Counted from the stretch's first letter, positions 1-9,799 are shown. The stretch is DNA of 64,000 nt from Erwinia sp. JUb26 (GCF_003751505.1 NZ_RJVB01000005.1:124001-188000), one strand, 5' to 3'. Notes: a model not told the origin generated them from the letters alone. A program made the numbers and translations.

Positions 1-663
1 CCCGACGGCCACTGGGTGCGGCCGGACGTGTTTATTTCCGCTGCCGAATCCGAAGGCATGATTGTGCCGCTGACCCGCCATCTGTTAGAGATGGTCATCC
101 GCGACACCGCCGGGTGGCAGCTGGATCCGGGCTTTCATATCAGCGTTAATCTGGCAGCGGATCATCTGCAGCATGACGATTTCCTGGCCGATATTCGCGC
201 CTTTGCCGCCGGGATGGATCATCTTAAGCCGACGATCACCCTCGAACTGACGGAACGCAGCCTGATCAATGAAGATCGCATGGTTGCCCAGCGGCTGGCC
301 GAGCTGCGCCGTGAAGGGATCAACATTGCCATTGATGATTTCGGCACCGGCCACTGCGCGCTATCCTACCTGCAAACCTTCCCGCTGGATTACCTGAAAA
401 TCGATCGCGGCTTCGTGAACACCATTGAATCCGTTGATGGCGAAACCCCGGTGCTGGATGCGATTATTTCCCTCGCCGACAAACTGGCGTTGAAGGTGGT
501 CGCGGAAGGTGTGGAAAACGAAATGCAGCTGCGCTATCTGCAAAATCACGGCGTCACGTTTATTCAGGGCTACTACTTCGCCCGCCCGATGGACAGCGCG
601 GCACTGTCCGAATGGCTGCAACAGCACAACGGCACGGTGCCACAAGCTACGCCCGCCGGTTAA
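1..663 (+). CDS. EAL-domain cyclic-di-GMP phosphodiesterase, 3' part
   Basis: Only the C-terminal part of the gene is in the window; the frame is open from base 1, so the true start lies upstream. The protein is an EAL domain, which hydrolyses c-di-GMP to pGpG. Visible signature residues are the Glu of ELTERSL, the paired Asp of DDFGTGHCALSYL, the Lys of LKIDRGFV, the Glu of VAEGVE and the closing QGYYFARPM. All metal and catalytic residues downstream of the first EAL motif are present, so an active enzyme is likely. Whether the missing N-terminus carries GGDEF, CSS or other sensor domains cannot be seen. Confidence 0.9.
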   Translation, partial: PDGHWVRPDVFISAAESEGMIVPLTRHLLEMVIRDTAGWQLDPGFHISVNLAADHLQHDDFLADIRAFAAGMDHLKPTITLELTERSLINEDRMVAQRLAELRREGINIAIDDFGTGHCALSYLQTFPLDYLKIDRGFVNTIESVDGETPVLDAIISLADKLALKVVAEGVENEMQLRYLQNHGVTFIQGYYFARPMDSAALSEWLQQHNGTVPQATPAG

Positions 664-980
664 TCCCCATACGCTGGAATATTCACCAGGTCGGGTGCCG
701 ATATCGGCGCTCGATCGCCCACCAACGGCCCGTTCTGCTGTACATCCGCCTGATAACAATTTCTGATATTTTTTCCCGAAAAAATGCGACATCGCGCAGA
801 CGAGATATACTAAGTGGTGGCGAAGTGCGTGATTGGGCCGTGTAAGTACGCCATTGAAGCCCGTCGCGGACGCATTTTGCCGCAGGATTTTTCCCACATT
901 ATCGCGCCGTCAGCTCTTCTGATCCACGCGGTGATGTCGGAATTTTGGGATTAGAATCAGAAAATTACAGGGTGCTTTAT
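664..980. other. Intergenic region upstream of proP
   Basis: About 320 bases without a convincing gene. It contains a short AT-rich palindrome around 772-788 (TTTTTTCCCGAAAAAA), which could act as a weak terminator for the upstream gene, and should also contain the proP promoter(s). I could not assign promoter boxes with confidence. Confidence 0.4.
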
Positions 981-2486
981 ATGATTTCACGTAGGAAGCG
1001 TGTCAAACCAATTGGTTTAAAAGACGTCACTATCATCGACGACAGTCGGTTACGCAAAGCGATTACCGCGGCCTCACTGGGTAACGCCATGGAATGGTTC
1101 GATTTCGGCGTTTACGGCTTTGTTGCCTATGCCCTTGGCCAGGTATTTTTCCCCGGAGCCGATCCCGGCGTGCAGATGATCGCTGCGCTGGCCACCTTCT
1201 CGGTGCCGTTCCTGATCCGCCCGCTTGGCGGTCTGTTCTTTGGTGCACTGGGCGATAAATACGGTCGCCAGAAAATCCTTTCCATCACCATTATCATTAT
1301 GTCGGTCAGTACCTTCTGTATTGGTCTGATCCCTTCTCATGCCTCTATCGGCATCTGGGCACCGATCCTGCTGCTGCTCTGTAAAATGGCGCAGGGCTTC
1401 TCGGTGGGTGGCGAATATACCGGTGCATCGATTTTTGTTGCTGAATACTCCCCGGACCGCAAACGCGGCTTTATGGGCAGCTGGCTGGACTTCGGCTCGA
1501 TCGCCGGTTTCGTGCTGGGTGCGGGCCTGGTGGTACTGATTTCCACCGTGATCGGTGAAGCGAAGTTTCTCGACTGGGGCTGGCGTATCCCGTTCTTCGT
1601 TGCGCTGCCACTGGGCATTATTGGCCTGTATCTGCGTCACGCGCTGGAAGAAACCCCGGCGTTTCAGCAGCACGTTGAAAAACTGGAGCAGGGCGACCGT
1701 GAAGGCCTGGCCGATGGCCCGAAAATCTCCTTCAAAGAGATTGCCACTAAACACTGGCGCAGTCTGCTGTCGTGCGTTGGCCTGGTGATTGCCACCAACG
1801 TCACCTACTACATGCTGCTGACCTATATGCCGAGCTACCTGTCGCACAACCTGCACTACTCGGAAGATCATGGGGTGATGATTATTATCGCCATCATGCT
1901 GGGGATGCTGTTTGTGCAGCCGGTGATGGGGCTGATGAGCGATAAGTTTGGCCGTCGTCCGTTTGTGATTATCGGCAGTATCGCGCTGCTGGTGCTGGCT
2001 ATTCCCTGCTTCATGCTGATTAACAGCGGCGTGATGGGGCTGATTTTTGCCGGTCTGCTGCTGCTGGCGGTGATCCTCAACAGCTTCACCGGCGTAATGG
2101 CATCAACGCTCCCAGCGATGTTCCCGACCCATATCCGCTACAGCGCCTTAGCCAGCGCCTTCAATATTTCAGTGCTGGTTGCGGGCCTGACGCCAACGCT
2201 GGCGGCGTGGCTCGTTGAAACAACCAGCAATCTGTATATGCCGGCCTATTACCTGATGGTCGTCGCGGTGATTGGTCTGGTGACCGGCCTGACGATGAAA
2301 GAGACGGCGAATATGCCGCTGCGCGGTGCGACGCCGGCGGCGTCGGATATCACCGAGGCGAAGGAAATTTTGCAGGAGCATCACGACAATATCGAGCAGA
2401 AGATCGAAGACATCAACGATCAGATTGCCGAACTGGAAGCGAAGCGTTCGCGTCTGATCGACCAGCATCCACGTATTAACGAGTAA
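981..2486 (+). CDS. proP: ProP osmoprotectant/proton symporter
   Basis: 501-residue major facilitator that imports proline, glycine betaine and other osmolytes with protons under hyperosmotic stress; inner membrane. It is near-identical in layout to E. coli ProP (500 aa): 12 membrane segments, the MFS loop motif GDKYGRQK and the block NAMEWFDFGVYGF near the N-terminus. The C-terminus (about residues 445-495) is a heptad-rich coiled coil ending in QHPRINE, the osmosensing tail of group A ProP proteins. The ATG at 981 was chosen over an in-frame TTG 36 bases upstream because it matches the family N-terminus and follows a CAGGGTG ribosome site. Confidence 0.97.
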   Translation: MISRRKRVKPIGLKDVTIIDDSRLRKAITAASLGNAMEWFDFGVYGFVAYALGQVFFPGADPGVQMIAALATFSVPFLIRPLGGLFFGALGDKYGRQKILSITIIIMSVSTFCIGLIPSHASIGIWAPILLLLCKMAQGFSVGGEYTGASIFVAEYSPDRKRGFMGSWLDFGSIAGFVLGAGLVVLISTVIGEAKFLDWGWRIPFFVALPLGIIGLYLRHALEETPAFQQHVEKLEQGDREGLADGPKISFKEIATKHWRSLLSCVGLVIATNVTYYMLLTYMPSYLSHNLHYSEDHGVMIIIAIMLGMLFVQPVMGLMSDKFGRRPFVIIGSIALLVLAIPCFMLINSGVMGLIFAGLLLLAVILNSFTGVMASTLPAMFPTHIRYSALASAFNISVLVAGLTPTLAAWLVETTSNLYMPAYYLMVVAVIGLVTGLTMKETANMPLRGATPAASDITEAKEILQEHHDNIEQKIEDINDQIAELEAKRSRLIDQHPRINE

Positions 2487-2522
2487 CTTAACGGCCGGTG
2501 CGCAGCCGGCCGTCCCTCCCCA

Positions 2523-2548
2523 GGGTGTAGCCAGCTACACCCTTTTTT
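2523..2548 (+). terminator. Rho-independent terminator of proP
   Basis: Perfect 8-bp stem GGGTGTAG/CTACACCC with a 4-base loop, followed by six T, 36 bases after the proP stop. Confidence 0.92.
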
Positions 2549-2849
2549 GTTCACGACATCCTGGCGTTCACGCTGCATGAACACATTCGTTTGGTGAACA
2601 TCGTCGCTGTGCCGATCACAGTATGTCAGCATAATGGCGCAAGGCTGTAGTATTCCCAACCCGCTTAGTTTTCCACTATGGCCCGAACCGTAATTTATGC
2701 GGGCCAGACAGTGTGAAATATCGCGCTGTTGCCCACTTTCCCCGCAGTCAGTTGTTCAGATAAACCTTACGTGCGGCGCAGACACCATTTTGACTCACTA
2801 AACGGCTACACTTGCCCTTCGACCGAAAACTGAATCTGAGGTAAGAAAC

Positions 2850-3866
2850 ATGAAAATCAAAAGCTATGCGGCACTGGCAGCAGGACAGGCTCTGGAACTG
2901 TACGAGTACGAAGCCGGTGCGCTGGGTGCAGAGGAAGTGGAAGTCGAAGTGGAATACTGCGGCGTCTGCCACTCTGACCTGTCGATGATCGATAACGAGT
3001 GGGGTATTTCTCAGTTCCCGACTATCGCCGGGCATGAAGTAATTGGTCGTGTGGCGGCCCTCGGCGAAGCCGCACAAACCAAAGGCCTGAAAATCGGCCA
3101 GCGTGTTGGCATTGGCTGGACGGCCAAAAGCTGCCAGCACTGCGATGCCTGCATCAACGGCGAGCAGGTTAACTGCCAGCAGGGCAGCACGCCGACCATC
3201 CTGAATCACGGCGGCTTTGCCGAGAAGCTGCGTGCCGACTGGCAGTGGGTGATCCCGCTGCCGGAGAGCCTGGATGCGGCCAGCGCCGGTCCGCTGCTGT
3301 GCGGCGGCATCACGGTCTTTAAACCGCTGCTGATGAGCAATATCACCGCTACCAGCCGGGTCGGAGTGATCGGCATCGGCGGTCTGGGCCATATCGCGAT
3401 TAAAATTCTGCGCGCGATGGGTGCCGAAGTGGTGGCGTTCAGTTCCACGCCGGCCAAAAAGCAATCGATCCTCGACATGGGCGCAGACGAGGTGGTGAAC
3501 AGCCGCGATCCTGAGGCACTGAAGGCGCTGGCAGGCCGTTTCGATCTGATTATCAGCACCGTCGCCGTTGACCTCGACTGGCAGCCCTACTTCAATGCGC
3601 TGGCACCGCAGGGTAAGTTCCACACGGTGGGTGCGGTGATGAAGCCGTTCCAGGTGAGCGCATTCGACCTGATTATGGGCGATAAGGCGATTACCGGCTC
3701 GTCTACCGGTTCACCGGGCCAGCTGCGTTCGCTGCTTAAGCTGGCCTCGCGCCGCGATATTGCCCCAAAAGTGGAATTCTTCCCGATGTCGAAAATCAAC
3801 GATGCGCTGGACCACGTGCGCGCCGGTAAAGCCGATTTCCGCGTGGTGCTGAAAGCCGACTTCTGA
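2850..3866 (+). CDS. ahr: Zinc-dependent NADPH aldehyde reductase (Ahr/YjgB)
   Basis: 338-residue medium-chain alcohol dehydrogenase of the cinnamyl-alcohol type, reducing a broad range of aldehydes to alcohols in the cytoplasm. The catalytic zinc ligands are in CGVCHSDLS and GHEVIGRV. The structural-zinc cysteine cluster is [15 protein letters not shown]. The Rossmann motif [11 protein letters not shown] is near residue 175. Similarity to E. coli Ahr runs along its whole length, including KADWQW-type and FPMSKINDA blocks. A strong ribosome site GAGGTAAG precedes the ATG. It is monocistronic between two terminators. Confidence 0.93.
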   Translation: MKIKSYAALAAGQALELYEYEAGALGAEEVEVEVEYCGVCHSDLSMIDNEWGISQFPTIAGHEVIGRVAALGEAAQTKGLKIGQRVGIGWTAKSCQHCDACINGEQVNCQQGSTPTILNHGGFAEKLRADWQWVIPLPESLDAASAGPLLCGGITVFKPLLMSNITATSRVGVIGIGGLGHIAIKILRAMGAEVVAFSSTPAKKQSILDMGADEVVNSRDPEALKALAGRFDLIISTVAVDLDWQPYFNALAPQGKFHTVGAVMKPFQVSAFDLIMGDKAITGSSTGSPGQLRSLLKLASRRDIAPKVEFFPMSKINDALDHVRAGKADFRVVLKADF

Positions 3867-3933
3867 TCGCTGCGCCACTGCCGCCCCACGGGCTCGCAGC
3901 CGCTGTAAACCTATCGGCGCACTCCCTTCTTTC

Positions 3934-3959
3934 AGCCACCTCCTGCAGGTGGCTTTTTT
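3934..3959 (+). terminator. Rho-independent terminator of ahr
   Basis: Perfect 8-bp stem AGCCACCT/AGGTGGCT, 5-base loop CCTGC, then a run of T to 3959. Confidence 0.93.
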
Positions 3960-4033
3960 ATTTCGCCCTCACGGCAACTGTTAAGATTTCGTTATTCTGG
4001 AACTAACCGAAACTTTAATTGTCGTTCGCGCCT

Positions 4034-4046
4034 GATAATCATTTAC
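4034..4046 (+). promoter_or_regulatory. Candidate Fur box upstream of fhuE-like gene
   Basis: GATAATCATTTAC matches 11 of 13 bases of the right two-thirds of the classical Fur box (GATAATCATTATC). It lies about 200 bases before an iron-siderophore receptor gene, where Fur control is expected. The left third of the box is poorly conserved. Confidence 0.45.
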
Positions 4047-4067
4047 AGGCACAACGCTAATACATAT

Positions 4068-4102
4068 AGTTCTCATTCTCTTTTTTAATAAAGATGAGAA
4101 CT
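4068..4102. promoter_or_regulatory. 9-bp inverted repeat AGTTCTCAT/ATGAGAACT
   Basis: Perfect inverted repeat (4068-4076 and 4094-4102) separated by 17 AT-rich bases, between the candidate Fur box and the receptor start. The arms resemble Fur-like half sites (GAGAA/TTCTC), but a hairpin or another regulator's operator is equally possible. Confidence 0.45.
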
Positions 4103-4246
4103 ACGGCGCGGAATGGGCCGTAAATGCGCCTCACCGGTTAATACAGGGACAAATTAACACGCCAGAATGACCTTCCATTTATTGGGATTTTAAAGCGCGC
4201 GGTGCGGGAAAAGCGTCAATAAATTACTGATAAATGAGGCTCGACT

Positions 4247-6412
4247 TTGTCTTCTTCGCGTACCCTGCCGCAACACCGTACAGCAGATTCATCTGCATGT
4301 TCCCTGTTTAAACCTACTCTGGCCGCCCTGCTGGTGCTTACCGCACTTCAGCCGGTATTTGCCGCCGAGACCAGTGAAAACACCCTGACCGTAGAAGCGA
4401 AGGCTGACGACGGCGCAGCATCGCCAACCGCCGATACCGACTACAGCGTTCCGGTGACCACCGCCGGGACTAAAATGCCGCTGGCGCTGCGTGACATTCC
4501 GCAGTCGGCGACCATCGTCAGCAAACAGCGTATGCAGGATCAGGCGCTGCAAAGCGTCGGTGACGTGCTGACCAATACCACCGGTATCTCCGCGTTTAAT
4601 ATCGACTCCAACCGCTCTTCTTACTGGTCACGTGGTTATCTGATCAATAACTACCTGTTCGACGGCATCCCAACCGTGGTGGATGATATCTGGGACTTCG
4701 GCGATAACGCCTCCGATACCGCCATTTACGACCGTATTGAAGTGATTCGTGGAGCTAACAGCCTGAGCACCGGTTCCGGCTATCCTTCGGCTTCCGTTAA
4801 CATGGTGCGTAAACACGCCGACAGCAAAGAGCTGACCGGCAGCCTGTCTGCGGAAACCGGCAGCTGGGACAAACAGCGCTATGTTGGCGATGTCACCGTG
4901 CCGCTAAACGAAGAAGGTACCGTGCGTGCTCGCGCCATCGGCGGCTATCAGGAAAACGACAGCTGGCTGGACCGCTACCACAACCGTAAGCGCTTCCTGA
5001 GCACTATCGTGGATGCCGATCTGACCGATTCCACCACTCTTTCACTCGGCTGGGACTTCCAGCAGACTGAAACCCGCGACCCGAGCTGGGGCGGGCTGCC
5101 GACCTGGTACAGCAACGGCGAGCGCACCCATTACGACCGCAGCTTTAACGCCGCGCCGGACTGGTCCTACACCGACAAACAGAGCAACAAAGTCTACGCT
5201 AACCTGACGCAGAGGTTTGATAACGGCTGGCAGGCGCAGATTAACGGCAGCCACAGCAAAACCACCTTCGACAGCAAGCTGATGTACCCGTACGGCTACC
5301 CGGATCAGCAAACCGGTCAGGGTGCCTACCTCTTCAGCGGCTGGAACAAAGGCACGCGTAAAGTAGACTCGGTTGATGTGTATGCCAACGGGCCATTTGA
5401 ACTGCTTGGCCGCAGCCACGAGCTGATGCTCGGCGGCAGCTACAGCCGCCAGAAAAACTACTTCATGAACACGTTCTTTGACGGCATGACCTACAACGGT
5501 GACTACAACAACTGGGATGGCAACACGCCTCAGGGTGACTGGAACGACTGGACGGTGGAAGATGACGATACCATTCGCCAGAAATCTGCCTACACTGCCG
5601 CACGCTTCTCGCTGGCCGATCCGCTGTCGCTGCTGGTTGGTGCGCGCTATACCCAGTGGAGCGCACGTGGGACCTCCGGCGATAAAGACAGCAATAAAAT
5701 CGCGCCTTATGCCGGTCTGACTTACGACATTAACGACACGTATTCAGCGTACGCCAGCTACACCACCATCTTCCAGCCGCAAAGCTCGCGCGACGCCAGC
5801 GCCAGCTACCTCGACCCGGTTACCGGTAAGAGCTATGAAGCCGGCCTGAAGGGTGACTGGGCAAACAGCCGCCTGACCGCCACCCTGTCCGTGTTCCGCA
5901 CCGAGCAGAATAACCTCGGCGTGAACACCTACGGCTTTATTACCGGCACCACCGAGTACGCCTATCAGGCGGTGGATTCTGTCAGCCGTGGCGTTGAGTT
6001 TGAAGTGAACGGCGCGCTGACCGACAACTGGCAGATGACCTTTGGCGCATCGCGCTATATCGCCGAGCAGCGTGACGGCACGGCGGTAAAACCTGAACTG
6101 CCGCGCACCACGGCGAAGCTGTTCACCAGCTACCGCCTGCCGATGCTGCAGGATCTGACCGTCGGCGGCGGCGTGAACTGGCAGAACCACACCTGGCAGG
6201 ACAACGTCGCCGGGCCGTTGGGTTCAACGCAGGTCGAGCAGAGCAGCTACACGCTGGTGAATCTGTTCAGCCGCTACCAGGTGACCAAACAGCTTTCCGT
6301 GCAGGCCAACATCAACAACCTGTTCGATAAAGAGTATTACGACTACCTGGGCACCTACGCCGTTTACGGTGCGCCACGCAACTTCTCCGTCTCGGCTAAC
6401 TACAATTTCTGA
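4247..6412 (+). CDS. fhuE: FhuE-like TonB-dependent siderophore receptor
   Basis: 721-residue outer-membrane receptor. A signal peptide ends near the VFAAET site around residue 40, followed by a candidate TonB box NTLTVEA, the plug domain (RDIPQSATIVSKQRM to NMVRKHA) and a 22-strand barrel ending in the aromatic residue F of NFSVSANYNF. It matches E. coli FhuE (ferric coprogen, ferrioxamine and rhodotorulic acid uptake) along its length, with blocks such as SWLDRY, GGYQENDSWLD, FQPQSSRDAS and PRTTAKLFTSYRLP. The start is a TTG, seven bases after GAGG. Exact hydroxamate specificity is inferred from family resemblance. Confidence 0.88.
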   Translation: MSSSRTLPQHRTADSSACSLFKPTLAALLVLTALQPVFAAETSENTLTVEAKADDGAASPTADTDYSVPVTTAGTKMPLALRDIPQSATIVSKQRMQDQALQSVGDVLTNTTGISAFNIDSNRSSYWSRGYLINNYLFDGIPTVVDDIWDFGDNASDTAIYDRIEVIRGANSLSTGSGYPSASVNMVRKHADSKELTGSLSAETGSWDKQRYVGDVTVPLNEEGTVRARAIGGYQENDSWLDRYHNRKRFLSTIVDADLTDSTTLSLGWDFQQTETRDPSWGGLPTWYSNGERTHYDRSFNAAPDWSYTDKQSNKVYANLTQRFDNGWQAQINGSHSKTTFDSKLMYPYGYPDQQTGQGAYLFSGWNKGTRKVDSVDVYANGPFELLGRSHELMLGGSYSRQKNYFMNTFFDGMTYNGDYNNWDGNTPQGDWNDWTVEDDDTIRQKSAYTAARFSLADPLSLLVGARYTQWSARGTSGDKDSNKIAPYAGLTYDINDTYSAYASYTTIFQPQSSRDASASYLDPVTGKSYEAGLKGDWANSRLTATLSVFRTEQNNLGVNTYGFITGTTEYAYQAVDSVSRGVEFEVNGALTDNWQMTFGASRYIAEQRDGTAVKPELPRTTAKLFTSYRLPMLQDLTVGGGVNWQNHTWQDNVAGPLGSTQVEQSSYTLVNLFSRYQVTKQLSVQANINNLFDKEYYDYLGTYAVYGAPRNFSVSANYNF

Positions 6413-6433
6413 TGCGGTAAAACCTGCCTTTTG

Positions 6434-6465
6434 ATGCCAGTCCGCTACGGCGGCTGGCATTTCTT
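6434..6465 (+). terminator. Terminator of fhuE-like gene
   Basis: Stem ATGCCAG+CCGC / GCGG+CTGGCAT (11 bp with one bulged T), loop TACG, followed by TTCTT. The T tract is interrupted, so termination may be partial. Confidence 0.65.
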
Positions 6466-6545
6466 ATCCTGATTAGCAAAAAAACGATCCGCGTTATTGG
6501 TTTCCCGATACACTGCACCATGGACCGGATAAACACTGCTTATTC

Positions 6546-7631
6546 ATGCACTATAATTCACCCGATCACAGCCATCTGAAAATGCGCTCAACGCGCTTTA
6601 TCCGCCGCATGTTTGCCATGCGTCAGCTGGGCACATTTCTCTGTTTTAATCCGATTATCTCGGTGCTGCTGGAACTACAAAAAGGCAACGCCTTTTACGT
6701 CCTGCTGTTTATCAACGCCTTTGTCTGGCCCTGGGTGGCTTATCGCGTGGCGATGTCCTCCGCCGATCCCACCGCCAGCGAGCGGCGTAATCTGACCATC
6801 GATGCGGCCCTTGGCGGTTTCTGGGTAGCGATGATGGGCATCAGCCCGATGCCGTCGCTGATTATCATCGCGGTGCTGGCCTCCGATCGCTACGCCGTGG
6901 GCGGCTGGCTGCAGCTGCAGTCCGCCATGCGGGCGTTTTTACTGATCTTTATCCCGATGTGGATGCTGAACGGCATGCCGTGGCAGACCAGCTTTAGTAC
7001 CCGTACAGTCTGGTTAACCCTGCCGCTGGCCGCTGGGTACATGTTCGTGCTTAGTGCCGTTTCTTATAAATTGACCCTAACGCTGCGGCGTAAAAATCGC
7101 GAACTGGAACGCATCTCGCTGATGGATCCCAGCCTGGGCATTCCCAACCGCCGTCTGTTCGATCGCCGGCTGGAAAGTGAATATTTACGCACCCGGCGCG
7201 GTGAGTGCCGCGCCTGGCTGCTGCTGCTCGATGTGGATAACTTCAAAACTGTGAATGACACCTTTGGTCACGAAGCGGGGGATTTTCTGCTGGCGGAAAT
7301 TTCCGCGCTGCTGCGCAACGAAGCGGGTGAGCAGGATATTCCGGCGCGGTTTGGCGGTGATGAATTAGGGGTTATCGTTCACGACGCGGATGAGGTAGGG
7401 ATCCTCACACTCGCCGAAACCCTGCAGCAGAAGATTACCCAGCTGCGGCTACCTGCCTCGGCGGATTTCCACTGCTCGATCAGTATCGGCATTGCCGCCG
7501 CCAGCGAGGCGGAAAGCCTGCAGCAGTGGTTAAGCCGCGCCGATCTGGCCCTGTACAGCGTGAAGCGCGCGGGCAGAAACGGCGTTCAGCTGTGGCGGCC
7601 CGCGCCGGAAAACGCAGCGGTGAATCAATAA
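6546..7631 (+). CDS. MASE2-GGDEF diguanylate cyclase (DgcC/AdrA type)
   Basis: 361 residues. The N-terminal half (about 25-175) is a MASE2 membrane sensor with several hydrophobic segments (including FVWPWVAYRVA). The C-terminal half is a GGDEF domain making c-di-GMP from two GTP. The active-site loop reads RFGGDELGV, so the fifth signature residue is Leu instead of Phe; the metal and GTP residues (LDVDNFKTVNDTFGH) are intact. The Arg of the RxxD inhibitory site, expected three residues before the Asp of GEQDIPARF, is absent, so product inhibition is probably lost. The architecture equals AdrA/DgcC, which controls cellulose synthesis, but cellulose genes are not in this window. Confidence 0.88.
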   Translation: MHYNSPDHSHLKMRSTRFIRRMFAMRQLGTFLCFNPIISVLLELQKGNAFYVLLFINAFVWPWVAYRVAMSSADPTASERRNLTIDAALGGFWVAMMGISPMPSLIIIAVLASDRYAVGGWLQLQSAMRAFLLIFIPMWMLNGMPWQTSFSTRTVWLTLPLAAGYMFVLSAVSYKLTLTLRRKNRELERISLMDPSLGIPNRRLFDRRLESEYLRTRRGECRAWLLLLDVDNFKTVNDTFGHEAGDFLLAEISALLRNEAGEQDIPARFGGDELGVIVHDADEVGILTLAETLQQKITQLRLPASADFHCSISIGIAAASEAESLQQWLSRADLALYSVKRAGRNGVQLWRPAPENAAVNQ

Positions 7632-7683
7632 CATCTGGCCGTAGCGCATTCTGAACGGCGATGAAGGCTGCACGCCAGCGGGG

Positions 7684-8283
7684 TCACCGACTGGCCGCCG
7701 CCGGAGGCGTCAGCAGCACCTGCGCAATAAAGGCATCGATATCCTCCATCGCCTGCTGCCGCGCACTGGCGGAAGGCTCGACAATCAGCAGATCGCTGTA
7801 GCCGTTAACGATCGCGCCCAGCTGGCGGGTGATGCGCGCCGGGTCGCGGCTGCTGAACATGCCTTCGTCGATGCCCGCCGCGATGATATCGGCCATCAGC
7901 TGCTGCCATCGGTCAACCATCAGCCGGGCCAGCGCGGCATAGTCTTCATTATGCACGGCCAGCTGCCACAGCGATCCGTACAGCTGCCAGACCGCATCCT
8001 GCACCTCGGGAAGATAGTTGTTAATCAGTAAACGCAGCTGCTCTCTGGCAGGCAGGCCGGCAACCCGCGCCTTCAGATTATCCAGATCGGCCTGCATATA
8101 GACGGTCAGCGCCTCCAGGCACAGCGTCTGCCAGTCACGGAAATAGTGATAGATATGGCTACGGGAGATCCCCACGCGCTCGGTCAGTTCACGCGTGGTG
8201 ACTTTTTCCACGCCTTTCTCAATAAATAACGCAATCGCGCTGCTGAGAATGTTGGCCCTCAGCTCTTCCGCCGTTTCTTTCAT
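7684..8283 (-). CDS. TetR/AcrR-family repressor, SmvR-like
   Basis: 199 residues. An N-terminal TetR DNA-binding domain (about residues 8-55) has the recognition helix region ELTERVGISRSHIYHYFRD, followed by a helical ligand domain. It lies 25 bases downstream of a SmvA-like efflux gene on the same strand, so the two are co-transcribed. The paired palindromes at 9854-9899 upstream of the efflux gene are the obvious operators. Role inferred: autoregulated repressor of the pump, relieved by a cationic or biocidal ligand, as for SmvR in related bacteria. Confidence 0.85.
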   Translation of the reverse strand: MKETAEELRANILSSAIALFIEKGVEKVTTRELTERVGISRSHIYHYFRDWQTLCLEALTVYMQADLDNLKARVAGLPAREQLRLLINNYLPEVQDAVWQLYGSLWQLAVHNEDYAALARLMVDRWQQLMADIIAAGIDEGMFSSRDPARITRQLGAIVNGYSDLLIVEPSASARQQAMEDIDAFIAQVLLTPPAAASR

Positions 8284-8308
8284 CTCTTATTCCGTGTCAC
8301 ATCTGAAT

Positions 8309-9799
8309 TTATTGTCCGGGGCAATGAGCCGGACGCAGCACCCTCCGGAGAACCAGAAAAGCGATCAACAGCAGCACTGCGGCGCTGCTCAGCACGGCAA
8401 GATAGGCGCGATCGAAGGCGTTCTGTGCCAGGCCAATCAGCGTGTCAGCACGCTCTACCCCCATACCGGCGGCAATGCGCAGGGCTTCGTCAATGCTATC
8501 ATAAGCCGCTTCCCCGTGAACTAATCCATCCGGCAAAGTCAGGCCGTAGCTGTAAACGGCGGTCATCATCCCGCCCAGTAGCGTCACGCCCAGCACGCCA
8601 CCCAGCTCCCAGGATACATCCTCAATCGCCGCCACCATACCGGCCTTTTCTTCCGGGGTATTGAGCATGATGGACGTTGAGGCCGCGGTAAACATCGCGC
8701 CCAGACCACTCCCGGCAACAAATAGCGCCAGCATCTGCCAGACCAGCGCACTGTTAAACAATGCCAGCAGGCTGATAATCCCCAGCCCGCAGACCGTAAA
8801 GCTGAACAGGATCACCGCACGCTCACCGTAGCGCGGCAGCAACACACCCGCCAGCGGAGCGGCCAGCACCGACGCCACCGGCAGCGGCAGCAGCATCAGC
8901 GCCGACATCAGCGGCGACAGGCCCAGCACCAGCTGCAGGCGCTGGGTCAGCACCAGTTCAACGCCGGTCAGCGCAACCCCTGAAACGATGGCAATCATGA
9001 CGCCGCCGGAAAAGCCGCCGTTGCGAAACAGCGAGAAATCGATCATCGGCTGCGCGGCGCGCTGCTGGCGACGCACGAACAACGTCAGGAACAGCGCGCC
9101 GACGGCGGCAGAAGCCACAACCGAAAAGAGCGAGGCGTTGATATTGCTCAGCTCTTTCAGGGCAAAGACCGCACCGACCAGGCCCAGCATAATTTGCAGT
9201 GAACCCAGCAGATCGAAAGGCCGCTGGCGGTTGCCGCCGCAGTGGGGGATCAGCCAGCAGGCGAAAGGCAGCACCAGCATCACCACCGGCACATTGATCA
9301 AAAAGACCGATCCCCACCAGAAGTACTCCAGCAGCAGCCCGCCCAGCACCGGGCCGAGCGCCGCTGCACCGGACGCCACCGCCGCCCAGATGCCGATGGC
9401 CAGCGCCCGTTCGCGCTCATCGGTAAAGACCTGGCGCACAATCGCCAGCGTGGCGGGCATCATCATCGCCGCGCCCACGGCCAGAAACACGCGGGAGGCA
9501 ATCAGCAGCCCGGCGGTGGGTGAAAATGCCGCACACCACGAGGCAACGGCAAACAGCGGCAGGCCGGTGATAAACAGTCGTTTATGGCCCAGGCGATCGC
9601 TGAGCATGCCCGCGCCCGGCAGCAGTCCGGCCACCACCAGCGGGTAGGCGTTGATAATCCATAATTTATCCGCCGCCGTACCGTCCAGATCCTGCATGAT
9701 GCGCGGCAGTGCGGTGTACAGCACCGTCATATCGATGACGATCAAAAATAGCGTACTGGTGACGATCGCCAGCACCAGCCAGCGGTTATTAACGTGCAT
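8309..9799 (-). CDS. DHA2-family drug/proton antiporter, SmvA-like
   Basis: 496 residues with about 14 predicted membrane segments. It is an MFS DHA2 efflux pump with the motifs LSDRLGHKR (motif A) and LWIINAYPLVVAGLLPG near the N-terminus, and GSVFLINVP in mid-protein. Resemblance to Salmonella SmvA (efflux of methyl viologen and quaternary cationic antiseptics) runs end to end (for example GPVLGGLLLEYFWWGSVFL). A GAGAGGG ribosome site precedes the ATG. First gene of a two-gene operon with the TetR repressor downstream. The natural substrate is not deducible. Confidence 0.87.
   Translation of the reverse strand: MHVNNRWLVLAIVTSTLFLIVIDMTVLYTALPRIMQDLDGTAADKLWIINAYPLVVAGLLPGAGMLSDRLGHKRLFITGLPLFAVASWCAAFSPTAGLLIASRVFLAVGAAMMMPATLAIVRQVFTDERERALAIGIWAAVASGAAALGPVLGGLLLEYFWWGSVFLINVPVVMLVLPFACWLIPHCGGNRQRPFDLLGSLQIMLGLVGAVFALKELSNINASLFSVVASAAVGALFLTLFVRRQQRAAQPMIDFSLFRNGGFSGGVMIAIVSGVALTGVELVLTQRLQLVLGLSPLMSALMLLPLPVASVLAAPLAGVLLPRYGERAVILFSFTVCGLGIISLLALFNSALVWQMLALFVAGSGLGAMFTAASTSIMLNTPEEKAGMVAAIEDVSWELGGVLGVTLLGGMMTAVYSYGLTLPDGLVHGEAAYDSIDEALRIAAGMGVERADTLIGLAQNAFDRAYLAVLSSAAVLLLIAFLVLRRVLRPAHCPGQ

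Noticed and set aside
945-980. Upstream TTG start for ProP
   Set aside because: It would add 12 residues absent from ProP homologues; ATG 981 has a ribosome site.
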